A stretch of DNA of 64,000 nt from Temnothorax longispinosus. Its lineage: Eukaryota > Arthropoda > Insecta > Hymenoptera > Formicidae. Under the pieces are notes generated by a model. It worked only from the letters and a program-made list of their open reading frames with translations. It was not told where the DNA came from and ran no database searches. The position numbers and the translations under genes were made by a program. Below, in pieces: positions 20,409-31,539 of the stretch. Positions within the stretch are counted from its first letter, which is position 1, and every line of letters starts with the position of its first letter. Location of the stretch: positions 9,071,928 through 9,135,927 of the forward strand of contig NC_092361.1 in assembly GCF_030848805.1 (NCBI RefSeq), given 5' to 3'.

Positions 20409-21485
20409 TCAAACGAGCTTATCGAGATCAGCAGCAAAATTAACCAAAACAGCGGGCTCACCATTAGAGAGTCTGACATGTATACGACCCCCCCTTACCC
20501 AGACGTACTTATACAACTTATCCCTGGCAACACGCTGCAACAATTCATGTATCTCCTTAGGCAGTAGCTCATTAACATAAATGCTCCGAGAGTCGTTTCC
20601 GCAGACCTCCCTCTGCATGAGTGCGCGACGTGCCCTCTTTTTAGAAATAACAATGTCGCGGACTGCACTCGAAGATAAGGTGACAATAAAAGAACTATTG
20701 GTAGAGCCCGGCAACGATTGGTCATGCGGTGACACCGGCAGAGACTTACGAACAACAGCCTTGATGTCAAGAATATGACACGCCAGATCTGAGACATCTA
20801 GGGTCGAGAACACGTTACAAACGCACGCCGAGGGGGTAATAGACATCACAGCAGGCACGCCTGATATGATAATTTTATTATCCGCTTGAGTTTGCGGAAC
20901 AGGCTGAGAGCCACTTCGATCGTTCACCAAATCACGGACTTCGTTTGTGAGAGCAACGCACTGTTGCTCTAACTTTGTAATACGCTGAGTATTCCGATCA
21001 ACACTACCCGCAATGGAATTTAACTTATTAAGCTTATCATTAAGCTCATCATTTGTACGCTGCTGACTTTCAATAAAAGCAGATAGTCTAGCATTAGACT
21101 CTCTCAACCGATCATTAATTTCGCCATTTGTCCACTGCTGACTTTCAATGAAAGCCGAGAGTCTAGCATCGGATTCTTTCAGCTGATCGATCAATCGAAG
21201 CAGAAGCTCATTAGTTGTGTTGTCACACTGAAACTGCGACCGTGATTGAGTGCCAATGCTCACTGGAGTAACCATACTAGAATTAAAAGACTGCTCAGTA
21301 TTTTCTACAGGTGTAAGAGGTGAACTTAATGAAGCAGATAACGATCTGCAGCAAGTGTCTGCGTACATATTAAAAAAATAAGACTTAATACAACCCGGAT
21401 GAAAGACTCTCATGCACTCACACTCAACCGATATGGTCGCAATCGACTTTTTGCACTTAGTGCACGCACGCTGCATTTCCGTCAA
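20409..21485 (-). CDS. LINE B1 ORF1: zinc-finger / coiled-coil protein
   Basis: A 358-residue uninterrupted frame. The N-terminus (residues 8-47) is a PHD-like Cys/His cluster (CTKCKKS, CECMRVFHPGC, then CC at 45-46). The centre has two near-identical repeats of the form RLSAFIESQQxTN, followed by a leucine-heptad coiled coil (about 100-190). The C-terminal third resembles the baculovirus FP25-type C-terminal domain common in insect LINE ORF1 proteins (IYVNELLPKEIHELLQRVARD, then YVWVRGGRIHVR). Such proteins bind the element RNA. The stop codon is just before the endonuclease of ORF2. It is intact although ORF2 is broken. Confidence 0.8.
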   Translation of the reverse strand: MTEMQRACTKCKKSIATISVECECMRVFHPGCIKSYFFNMYADTCCRSLSASLSSPLTPVENTEQSFNSSMVTPVSIGTQSRSQFQCDNTTNELLLRLIDQLKESDARLSAFIESQQWTNGEINDRLRESNARLSAFIESQQRTNDELNDKLNKLNSIAGSVDRNTQRITKLEQQCVALTNEVRDLVNDRSGSQPVPQTQADNKIIISGVPAVMSITPSACVCNVFSTLDVSDLACHILDIKAVVRKSLPVSPHDQSLPGSTNSSFIVTLSSSAVRDIVISKKRARRALMQREVCGNDSRSIYVNELLPKEIHELLQRVARDKLYKYVWVRGGRIHVRLSNGEPAVLVNFAADLDKLV

Positions 21486-21559
21486 TCAAGCAAGCCGTAC
21501 AAATAAATCGCAAGAGATGACATATAATTCGATGTAAAAGTCGCTGCAAATAGACCCAC

Positions 21560-21835
21560 AAGCCCGGCGTCACGTATAGCTGCCAATCAGCTGTCACTAG
21601 ATAGCACGCGCAATAGATCCAACATGCACAATGTAATACAAAGCCGCCAAACGCAGCATGCAGACAGAGAAGTACGGCAACAATAAGCGCATGCGCAGCT
21701 GTGATCACAACCACATAGCTCACAAGTATGGTGTCACACACTGCAGCCAATCAGCAGACACTAGGTAGCACATGCTCGGATATGGCATCCAGATAGTAAG
21801 GCCTGGTAACGATAGGCGCATGCGCAGCAGTAATA
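21560..21835. repeat. 5' UTR tandem repeat of LINE B1
   Basis: Two diverged units of about 163 bp share CCAATCAGC, CACTAG(A/G)TAGCAC and GCGCATGCGCAG. A third CATGCGCAGC lies near 21895. Repeated promoter-type units in the 5' UTR are common in LINEs. GCGCATGCGC matches the NRF-1/Ewg-type palindrome, which might promote transcription (inference). Confidence 0.6.
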
Positions 21836-22159
21836 AACTTCAACCACAGAACAACCAAGAGATGTAGAACAGATCAGATCGGTAAGACAGGCACATGCGC
21901 AGCGGTGGTCAACGCTTATCACGGAAGATTCCAAGAATTCTACAAATTTCCAAGAACTAGGTTAGGATGAGCAATAATGCTTGTCACGGAAATGCTCGGA
22001 AAAAGGCAGCGAGTACCAAGAAAATGAATATCGCACGTGACAAGCAACTAAAAACTTGCTTATACCTGCAACAAAATAGCCCGGAGGCAGCTTACAGCAG
22101 TAACAATTTTCACTTTATGCAGGAGCAAGAATACAACGAACTAACAATACTCACAGAAA
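21836..22159. other. Region between LINE B1 and B2
   Basis: No recognised gene. It may include the 5' boundary of LINE B1 and ends in AG-rich sequence next to the 3' tail of LINE B2. Confidence 0.4.
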
Positions 22160-23247
22160 GAGAGAGATTAATTGATTGATTGATTAATATATTTATGCCC
22201 AAACGAAGCTAAAGGGCAAGGAGAGCATAACATTACAACAATATAGAAACAAACTAAATAATACATTGAATAGTGTACACGCAATTTAAAACTATACGCG
22301 GCTTAATACTAGGAAAAAATAATACAGAAGAAGATTAATCAAACGCAGCTTAGAACTAAACGCAGCTTAACACTAAGAAAAAAGCAAAATACTAGAGGAG
22401 ATAAATATAAGATAAGAATTTAACATGCGAATTCGGATGAAAATAAGTAATTACAAAGAAGGCTCTTGAAAGTTGCAAAAGAAGTTGCTGACGTCATATT
22501 ACCTGGAAGAGAGTGCCAAAAATAAATGGCCGATATCTGAAAGGAAATTCTATACATTTCAGTTCTGAAAGCTGGAATATGAAATGATTGCGTAGAAGAA
22601 TTAGCTAGTCGATTAGATCTTCTGAGTGATAGATCAATTGGGGTAAAAAGTTCACTCAAATACGTTGGCGATCCCATGTAAATTATTCGAAACATCTGAC
22701 AGCCAAGAAAATATCGTCTTCTGTTCTCTACAGAAAGCCAACCTAGGCGTCGTCTATACTGCGTTATGTGCTCATCTCTCCGCAAATTGTAAATAAATCT
22801 AATGCAGCTATTCACAAGTCTCTGCAATTTCAGTTTAAGTTCCTTACTCAAGCTATGATATATAAAGCAGCAGTAATCTAAGGGAGGTAGAACCAAAGTC
22901 ATTACTAGCTTGATTCCAAATTCCGTGGAAAGAGAGTTCTTGTTGAATTTCAGCTTGTGCAACGAATGGTGAACTCTTTGCGAGACATGCGGGACATGCT
23001 TGTTCCAAGAAAGATTGGACTGAAGAAAGACTCCGAGGTTTCTCACCTCGTTTACATATGGCAAAGGGTATCATTGACAACAATGGGTGGTAGAAGGTTT
23101 AAATCAATATTATTGATATTTGTCCCGCTACCAAATATTATTACCTTAGATTTAGCAGGGTTCAATTTCAAACTATTTGCCCTTGCATAGTCGAAAATAG
23201 CATTCGCTTTGGAGATCAAGTTGAGGTTATGGAGAAGATCAAAAGGA

Positions 23248-23252
<5 letters not shown>
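22160..23252 (-). pseudogene. LINE B copy 2, 5'-truncated
   Basis: The 3' tail has TTAATCAATCAATCAATTAATC at about 22165-22190 and the family motif GCCCTTTAGCTTCG. The frame 22420-23064 is the conserved C-terminal domain (PYVNEVRNLGVFLQ, DYCCFIYHSLSKELKLKLQR, RDEHITQYRRRLGWLS). 23052-23333 gives the end of the RT core (IFDYARANSLKLNPAKSKV). Everything upstream, including the catalytic Asp pair, is missing. The truncation ends in a GA repeat. Confidence 0.82.

Positions 23253-23279
<27 letters not shown>
23253..23279. repeat. (GA)n microsatellite between LINE B copies
   Basis: About 13 GA units lie where LINE B2 ends and the 3' tail of LINE B3 begins. GA runs also adjoin the 3' ends of B1 and B2, which suggests a GA-rich insertion preference or spread with the tail. 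Confidence 0.85.
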
Positions 23280-23283
<4 letters not shown>

Positions 23284-26275
23284 ATTTTGATTTGATTTGA
23301 TTTTATTATGCCCAAACCTAAGCTATAGGGCAAAGATACAAAGTAGCAAAGACATAGAATGCAATATAATATAAGCTCAGAAAAAAAAAGAAAGTAGAAA
23401 AAAGTAGAAGCAACATGATAGTAATAGAAAGAAAAGCTAGTGACAATTATATTGCATCCGATTGTATTACTTAAAACTAATGTTTAACTACAAAAAAAAA
23501 CCGCAAAAGCAAGGCAAAAAGCAACTTAAAGTATAACTTAAAAACTAATTGAAAATACATAACGCAACTTAATAGTAATTCGTATAACGCAACAACGCAA
23601 TAAACTGGATTATCTGACTAGACACTGATAACATTGCACTGATGCAATTCACACAGAAGGCCAAAAGTACTAAACAGATTCAGATGTAAATAAAAACGAG
23701 CGGAGAAGATTCTTGAATGATGCAAGAGAAGATGCTGTTGTGATGTTACTAGGAAGGGAATGCCAAAAATATATCGCTGAGAGCTGAAAAGAATTTCTAT
23801 ATGTTACAGTTCTATGAGCAGGTATATGGAAGATTTGAGCTGATGAAGTAGCAAGTCGGTCAGATCTTCTAAGTGATGAGTCAGGGGCGGTAAATAGTTC
23901 ACGTAAATACATAGGTGATCGCATATGAAGAATACGATACATCTGGCATCCAAGAAAGTATAACCGTCTGTTCTCAGCAGTGAGCCATCCCAATTGACGT
24001 CTATATGGAGTAATATGTTCATCATATTTGAGATTAAAGATGAATCAAATGCAGCAATTGACGAGTCTCTGTAATTTAATGTTTAATACCGTACTCAGGG
24101 CATGGTAGACAAGACAACAGTAATCTATATGTGGCATAATCAAAGTAGTAACAAGCTTAATTCTGAGATTGGTAGAGAGAGAGAGTTCTTGTTAAAGATT
24201 ATGTAGCGCATAGTGAACTCTTTGTGAGACAAGGAAGATGTGTTTCTTCCAAGAAAGACTGGACGTAAAGATAACACCTAAATTTCTCACCTCACTCACA
24301 AATGGTAGTGGAGTATTATTCACCATGATTGGTGGTAGACAGCTGAGATCGATTGTATTGATATATGCTTGACTGCCAAATATAATGACCTTTGACTTAG
24401 CAGGGTTAAGCTTAAGGCCATTCCTGTTAGCATAGTCAAAAATGGCATTAGCGTCTCTAGAAATTAACTCTAAAGCATAAAGAATATTAGCAAGTGAACA
24501 TGAGTGGTAAATCTGAATAGCATCAGCAAAAATCATATGAGACACATACAACAATACTTTAAAAATGTCATAAATGTACAAAGAAAACAACAGTGGGCCG
24601 AGCACGGAACCTTGAGGCACTCCAGATGAAGTAAATAGCCAATCAGAAAGATTGCCTTCATCATCAATAACTGCTTGAGAACGGCCAGTTAAATAAGAGA
24701 AAATCCAGTTTATAACAGCATAAGAGAAACCAATCTCTTTTAATTTGATAAGCAATTGTAAATAAGGAACCGTGTCAAACGCCTTGCTAAAATCGAAAAG
24801 AATCATAATAGTGATGAGTCCGTCATCAATCCCCTGTTTAATGTCATTGCAAACACGCAGTAGCGCCGATTGAGTATTATAACCCTGGCGATATGCAGAC
24901 TGTCTAGGATTCAGTATATCATATTTATCTAAGTAGTCAACTATTTGTGAAGCAACAATTCTCTCAAATAGTTTAGACAGTTCTGGCAAATTTGCAATTG
25001 GTCGCGTGTCCGACGGGGAAAGAGGTGTACGAATTTTCAAAAGTGGACGAATATATGCTCTCTTCCATTCAGACGGAAACGAAGAAACATCTAACGATTG
25101 ATTAAATAAAAAAGTAATTCACGACGAAATAGTAGGCCACGCAATACGCAAGACATAAAGTGGGATACCATCTGAGCCAGAAGCGTAAGAGTATAAAAGT
25201 CGTGCAGTAATAAGCTCAAAAATTGAACTAGGCAGGATGGAGGAGAACATGAATTCAGGACGATTAGAAGGACTAGTGACTGAAGCAATAGCTGAGATAA
25301 GGTCAGAATGTAAGCATGGAGGCTGAGCATTAGAAACAGGCGTAGTATACATTAAGCTGATCTGAAGTGAAAAAATGTAGCGGAGATGTGAATGTCGATT
25401 GCGCAAGTCCTAGTCGAGCCAGTTCTCTCCATAATTTTGCTGGATCAGTGATGTTAGTAAGTGAATTATAGTGAAATTCACTCTTCGCACGCTTGATATC
25501 AGCTTTGAGCTCATTAAAAGACTGTTAGAACGTTTAGCTTGTTTATACAACCGATCACGAGCACGCAGCCGAACAATCAATTCCGCCGTAAGCCACCGCA
25601 CCGGGGGCCTTTTAATTTTAAGTACTCGAATAGGGGCGAAGGTGTCAAGTGCCTTTAACATGGCATCAGACAGGACCCCACAGAATCTGTCAATATCAGT
25701 ATTATCAGACAATTTATCCAGTTCAATCTGTACAGCGTCAGCATTAGATTCAAGATACTCGGAGAACTCAGAACCATCAAAGCCTCTGTAATTCCGCCGA
25801 GAAATAGTTCGCTCAGACATTAGATTAGAATTAAGTGACATTGACAACTCTAAAAGATCATGACCTGCAATGAAAGGACTTAGAGATTTAGTAAATGATA
25901 GAACTTTGTCAACATCATCCACAACCAAGACATCAAGGCAAGAGTCAGAAACGCAGTATGATAGGTAGATTCGGAGTTAACAATATGTAAAGATAAGCCA
26001 GACATGAGTTCACGCAAGTAACTCGCTTCAAAATTAGTCAATAACAGATTGCAGTTTAAATCACCGCAAATAATTATGTTTTTTAAAAATGTGAGAAACG
26101 GGTTAGTGACACAACAAAGTCGTGCAAGAGGAGACCTTTAGGTCTTCTATAGATGGACGCGAATAGTACTGATTCACCGTCTGGTGTACGTATTTTAATT
26201 AGAAGGTATTCAGGTACATCAACACAGACATTACTGGAGGTAGCTATAATTTTAACTTTTAACGATTTATGTACT
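23280..26275 (-). pseudogene. LINE B copy 3, 5'-truncated in the endonuclease
   Basis: The 3' tail is AAATCAAATCAAATCAAAATC at 23280-23300. The C-terminal domain lies at 23670-24030. The RT core at 24192-25040 has TRPIANLPELSKLFERIV, SAYRQGYNTQSALL, ILFDFSKAFDTV and GVPQGSVLGPLLFSLYIYDI, but the catalytic motif reads FADA instead of FADD, so an essential Asp is gone. The linker is at 25119-25928. The endonuclease end (SVLFASIYRRPKG, about 26150) is followed by the truncation point near 26275. Several frameshifts occur. Confidence 0.84.
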
Positions 26276-27331
26276 ATGACGTTGCAGTTTCGCTGCAGCG
26301 TTGCAACGCCCTGCTGCCGTCACAAGGCGCGGGTTTCGCAACCTTTTTTCGCGCCCGAGGATGGTCCAATGAATCGATGCGAGATCTCCAGGGGCATATT
26401 AAATTTGCGTACATTATTCTGATCCCTTCATTTTTATTTTTGTATCATTTGCGCGGCGCCTCACCGAGCCGAAAACTGGAGTTCCTGAGACGATGCTGAG
26501 AATCACGGAAAAACGGAGTCGACGACAAGGATAGAGGCGAGGAAGCGGACGACGAGAAACGGATCTCGGTGGTGCTTGCGGGCCGCCAAAAGCAGGGGAG
26601 CGCGAGAGGACACGCGCGCGGCGGCGAAACACAGCGGCGGGCGGATCCGTAACGGCAGGGCCCCGGGACGCCGGGGCAAAATCAGCTCACCTGCCCTTCT
26701 CAACCTACTGACCGGATTCCGGGATGGTTGGCCACCATTTCCGGACCGACAAAGAGGAACGCGGAGGCAATCACGTCCCGTCCGCTACCGGAAAGGATCC
26801 TGGAAAAATCGCCGCGCGAACGAGGGACCGTTTGGCGCCCTGCAAAAAGCCGTGATTGACGGCCCTACGCAAGAATCCACCGCGAGCCTGCGAGCTCACC
26901 CCTGATTGGTCCGCGCTATAGCGTCGCGGGGCGCGTACGCCCGGGGAGGGGTACGCTATCGATTCCGCCATCGAGCGAAATTTCGGGAGCATTCTTGGCT
27001 CGTCCTCGATTCCCGACGCACGCACGCCTAAGTCGCGGTACTCTATTGCGCCCTTGAGTCGCACTTACAATTAGTTTCTCGTACGAATACTGGCAGCTAT
27101 TCTTCCGACCCTTGGGACGACGGTGAGGAGCCTCGCGAGAGAGAATCAACCAACGGTGAGGTTGCCTCGGTAATATTCAATGTAAAGCCACGACACCGCT
27201 CTCCGGGTCGCGCTCTCGCTCGGAATGATTCGCGATAATTAACGTATTCGCCGACAAGGCGTACTTAGCGACCGACAACGAAAGCGAGGGGCACCGGAAT
27301 GGTCTCGTGGCCGTGGGATCGCGACCGAAAT
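26276..27331. other. GC-rich region without recognised gene
   Basis: This is CpG-rich sequence of a quality unlike the surrounding LINEs. Short frames occur on both strands, but none has a recognisable domain, and codon use does not clearly favour one. A CCAAT-type GATTGGTCCG is at about 26905 and CTATAG at 26918. It could be a host regulatory or promoter region, or part of an undescribed element. Confidence 0.4.
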
Positions 27332-27339
27332 CCATAGAC

Positions 27340-28278
27340 GGTAAATGTTTACAATTAGGGCCTGACCTCCGATGACCTTGACCTTGACATATGTTGTCAA
27401 GGTCACCCTCCTGAGTGACCTTCAGAAGGTTTTAGTCGGGGGTCGCTTTTTATTAAAAAGTTATTAACAAAAAAAAGTTTGGCGACCTCACCGATTTCAA
27501 TGACCTTGATATATGTTGTCAAGGTCATGACCCCGAGTGACCTTCAGAAGGTTTTAGCCGTCGCTCGTTATTCGTTAAAAAGTTATTAACAAAAAAAGTT
27601 TGGAAAATACGTAGTTTTAGATGACGCGCTTTACAAATATTTAACTGTTTAAAGCGCGTCACTAATCTACACAGGTTAGATGACGCGCTTTAACAGTATT
27701 TAATTGTTTAAAGCGCGTCAACTAACCCATGCGTAAACCATTTCGGGGCTACCGCACCTCCCCCGAAAGCAGGGGGGGTGTGGGTGAACCTCGGTTTGCG
27801 TGGAAAGTATATGCGTGAACTTTTCATGCGTGGAAAGTTAATATGCGAGATGCCACATGGGTTAGATGACGCGCTTTAAAAATATTCAACTGTTTAAAGC
27901 GTTAGATGAAAATACGTAGTTTAGATGACGCGCTTTACAAATATTTAACTGTTTAACCCATGTAAGTATTCTCTGCTTTAACAAAAAGACTTCAATTTAT
28001 CAACAATTTACTGCTTTAAATGTTGTGTTTTGGTAAAGCAGCGACTTTCTCGCGAAACAAAGTATTCTCTGCTTTAAAGAAAAACGTAATATTAGTCGTT
28101 TATGCCTCTCAGTACTTAAAATAACTGCCATATTTTTGAAACTTTTTTTGTTTATAACTTTTTAATAAGAAGCGACCCCCGACTAAAACCTTCTGAAGGT
28201 CACTCAGGAGGGTGACCTTGACAACATATGTTAAGGTCAAGGTCATCGGAGGTCAGACCCTAATTGTAAACATTTACC
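27340..28278. mobile_element. Merlin MITE (939 bp) with 8-bp TSD
   Basis: Inverted termini of about 125 bp begin GGTAAATGTTTACAATTAGG and differ at only about three positions. CCATAGAC is duplicated at 27332-27339 and 28279-28286. Inside are a second direct copy of part of the left terminus (27481-27610), four short hairpins and one unit of the G-rich minisatellite (about 27730-27830). Terminus and minisatellite match the element with the Merlin transposase at the start of the window. An 8-bp duplication fits Merlin. No coding capacity. Confidence 0.85.
27621..27956. repeat. Four copies of a TGACGCGCTTTA hairpin
   Basis: The unit GATGACGCGCTTTA, a short AT loop of about 15-18 nt, then TAAAGCGCGTCA forms a 12-bp stem. 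Copies start near 27621, 27679, 27865 and 27923; the last two are truncated on the 3' arm. They lie symmetrically around the minisatellite unit inside the Merlin MITE. They may be transposase-binding or replication-derived structures. Confidence 0.75.
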
Positions 28279-28286
28279 CCATAGAC

Positions 28287-29346
28287 TCCTGCAGATCGCG
28301 GTAAGCGCGTCAATGACGACGTTCGATATCGCGAGTACGCCATTTCTCACGCCCTTTGCGTTCACGCCCGCGTGTCTCGTTGTGCGTAGGAATTCACCCG
28401 GCCGAGTATTAATCGCGTGATAGTATTAATCGCGTCAGACGGTTGTTCGCGCTGGTTTAATTATATTACTCGCAATTCATGTCCGGACACGTAGATTATC
28501 TACGCGGTATCGGTGGTGCCGAGATATTATTCCCGTGATTGCGTCCTGATGTTACCGGCCTTGCCGTCTTGTTCGCGCTTGAGTCTTGCTTTCGAGCCCT
28601 TACTATGTAGGATAATAACTGCGTGAGAATATCGTCCGCGTCGACATATCATTTGCGTGAAAATATTGTTCGCGCCGATTGACTCCTGGCGTTGGGACGT
28701 TATTCGCGTTATAAATGACGGTAAAATACGAATCACCCCGACTGATTAGTTACGTCCAGATATTATTCGCGTTATATTAAGAAGATTATTCGCCTTAGAT
28801 TAAGAATATTATTCCCACTAGATTAAGATTATTATTCGCGGTAGGCTAAGATTATTCCTTGCGTTAGATTAAGATTATTAGCGACAAAATCTCTGCACGG
28901 CCTTGGGCCCTTGCGTTCACGCGCTCCGAACGTGACGCGCTATCATGTCGTGCCAGCTCACGCAATATTATTTCACGTTACTCCGATTATGTTTTGCCGA
29001 TGTCGCCGGCTCTATTAATTTGAAGCCTTCGGGAAGTTAGTTTTCTTTCCCTATTATCTTGTGTAATACCGGCGCCTTCCGCGCGTTTATTAAATTAACG
29101 TAATTTTCCGCGTTTTTCTGGCGTCCGCGTTATCCTTTCTGTGTTATTCAAATTTGACGCCCACGTTATCAACCATCTACCTGCTTTATTAATGGAAGCC
29201 AATTTGGCCATTATTATTTTCTCTAAATTGATTACACAATAAATGTTACTCTTTATTTGTTAGCTGATTGAATTTATGATTTACGTGTCACCCCGTCGGA
29301 TATCACGCTGCCTTTCATTAATCCCGCCCTGCTATTAGGCTGAGCT
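28287..29346. repeat. Degenerate ATTATTCGCG repeat field
   Basis: No gene. From about 28400 to 28890 the words ATTATTCGCG, TATTAATCGCG and GATTAAGA recur every 20-35 bp. The most regular stretch is 28745-28880, with about five units of the form TTAGATTAAGATTATTATTC. The remaining part to 29346 is mixed sequence without features. Confidence 0.55.
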
Positions 29347-29643
<297 letters not shown>

Positions 29644-29714
29644 TTGTTTCAATCTCGTAATATCATATGTCTCATTGACAATAATATAATAAAAGTTTGC
29701 TGTTTTTAGGTCAG

Positions 29715-29880
29715 ACAAATGTAGATAGATATATATTTAGTTTTAGCTTAAAGCTAAGAGAAGGACTCGGTTTACACACATAAACCTTTGTTTGGGGCTC
29801 GCCTTTGTAAATAGTTTCGTCATTATTGGTATTAGTGTTAATATTAGTTACCTTCGTTAGTATTAGTATTATCGGTACAT
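29715..29880 (-). pseudogene. LINE A-type 3' UTR fragment
   Basis: On the minus strand TGTGTAAACCGAGTCC and TTCTCTTAGC match the 3' UTR signature of LINE A (about 5400 and 11440). It abuts an oppositely oriented LINE fragment at 29881, so either two insertions met or the copy was inverted during insertion. Confidence 0.55.
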
Positions 29881-31193
29881 TACCATATTTTCGCGAGAGT
29901 TCTGGACAGCAAAAGGGGTAAGACAAGGGTGTCCGGTGAGCCCGCTACTTTTTATTATACTGTTAGCGGACTTGGAGGAGGAGATGAAGAAGGTTAAATG
30001 GGGTGGGATTAGGCTGTGAAGGGGAAGGGTGTATGACCTAGAGTATGCGGATAATATGGTGTTGCTGGCGGAGGGGGAGGATGAAATGAGAAGCATGATA
30101 GAGAGGCTAGAAAGGTATCTAGATAAGAAAAGGTTAGAACTTAACGCGGAGAAAACTAAGATTATGAGATTCAGAAAGGGAGGAGGAAGGATGGGGAAAA
30201 GAGATTGGAGGTGGAAAGAAAGAAAAGTGGAAGAGGTGAAAGAGTTTCGATACCTAGGGTACACGCTACAAAGGAATGGAAGTCAAAAGGCGCACGTGAA
30301 AGAAAGGGTCAGGAAGGCGGCGGCGGTAATGGGTCAAGTGTGGGGGATAGGGAAAAGGAGGTTTGGAAAGAACTCGGGAAGAAGGCTTTGGCTATTTGAC
30401 AAGCTGGTTTGGAGTACGAGGTTGAAATATGAGGATGGGAAAAGAGAGAGGGGATGGAGAGACTAGAAGAAATATATTTGAGATGGGTGTTGGGAGTAGA
30501 CAGGAGGACGCTGGGGTATTTGGTGCGGAAGGAGCTGTAGAGGGAAAAATTAAGAGGTAGGGATGGTAGGAGGGTGTGGGGGTTCGGAAGGAGGCTGGAA
30601 AAAGGAGGAGGAAGCGAACTGGCAAGGATGTGTTGGGAGGAGGTGAAGGAAAAAACGGGGAAGAGAGGAGGGAGCTCGAGTTGGGAGGAAGGCAGGAGGA
30701 AGTTTCTTAGCGATAGGGGTATGTAGGTAGAGAAAGAAGGGGAGTTGGAGAGGAGTAAGAGACACGGCTAGAGGAGATGGTGAGGTGGGAAAGAGAGGTG
30801 CAAAGAGCAGAAAAATGGAGTGGATAAAAGAGTTTAGGTACAATAAATGATACAAGGAGGTAAAAGGGGAGGGGATATCAGAGTATCTAAAGAAAGGGTG
30901 GGGAAAGTAGATGGAGTAGGATAGCGAGGTTTAGGTTGGGGAACAAAATGAGAGAAAACAGGTATTGGGAGGAGGAAAGAAGAATATGCAGACTGTGCGA
31001 GAGAGAAGAGGAGACGTGGGAGCACATGTAGGAGCGTTGTAGGGATTGGGGAGTTGGCAGGAGGCGAGGAGATGGGTGTTTAGAGAGGGGGGAGAGGGGG
31101 AATGGTGGATGCGGGAGATTGAGGATAGAAATAGGAAGGGGTAAGTAGAAGAGCAAGAAAGGAAGGAGGAAGGAGGTATGAGTAAGGAGGGAA

Positions 31194-31224
<31 letters not shown>

Positions 31225-31510
31225 AAGAGTGGTATGCCGAAGAGACGGGGGTAGAAGCGGTTTTATAATAAATAGAAATTTGGAGGCAAAAGAAAGCAGA
31301 AGTTCCTTTTGCGGAGAGGCGTGTGTGTGCGTGTGGCGGGTGTGGGTGTAGCGGATGTAGAGGCAGAAGCCCACATCTATACTACTAGATTAAGTAGGAT
31401 TAAGTTAAGGTAAAAGGATATATAAGCTGGAGTAAAGGTTTGGGTACGTTCCTTATAAAAACGCTTTTCAAGCTCTAAAGGGAAGAAATAAAGTATATAC
31501 ATACATATAT
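29881..31510 (+). pseudogene. 5'-truncated LINE (family C, related to A), RT to 3' end
   Basis: The translation begins within the RT (GVRQGCPVSPLLFIILLADLEEEM, about 29915-29990). It continues at 30029 with YDLEYADNMVLLAEGEDEM, where the catalytic YADD has become YADN. It then reads ELNAEKTKIMRFRKGGG, RYLGYTLQRNGS and VWGIGKRRFGK. Downstream frames are broken by stops, but a knuckle-like CRLCEREEETWEHMWERC is visible at about 30985-31040. The 3' end near 31490 has AATAAAG followed by TA-rich sequence. Purine-rich throughout. The antisense frames are shadows. Confidence 0.8.
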
Positions 31511-31539
31511 ATACACATTTTTAAACCTATATCAGTTTT

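Larger units (their letters stand above)
13797..21960 (-). mobile_element. LINE family B, copy 1 (split by Helitron and Kolobok-like elements)
   Basis: This is a minus-strand non-LTR element. The 5' UTR has 163-bp tandem repeats (about 21560-21830). ORF1 is at 20409-21485. ORF2 runs from about 20400 to 14068, with insertions at 17379-20126 and 16539-17315. The 3' end carries TTTGCCCTTTAGCTT and a TCAATCAA-type tail at 13800-13825. The 3' end abuts a GA-rich run. The clade is probably within the CR1/Jockey group, judging from the GVPQGSVLGPLLF block, but this is not resolved. The 5' boundary is uncertain (21500-22150). Confidence 0.8.

Noticed and set aside
26414..27149. Several GC-rich frames on both strands (up to 109 codons)
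   Set aside because: They overlap on both strands with arginine-rich composition typical of random CpG-rich DNA and have no domain.
29715..31510. Single LINE with 5' inversion by twin priming
   Set aside because: Considered because of the head-to-head orientation, but the plus-strand part seems to contain its own 3' end, so two insertions are simpler.
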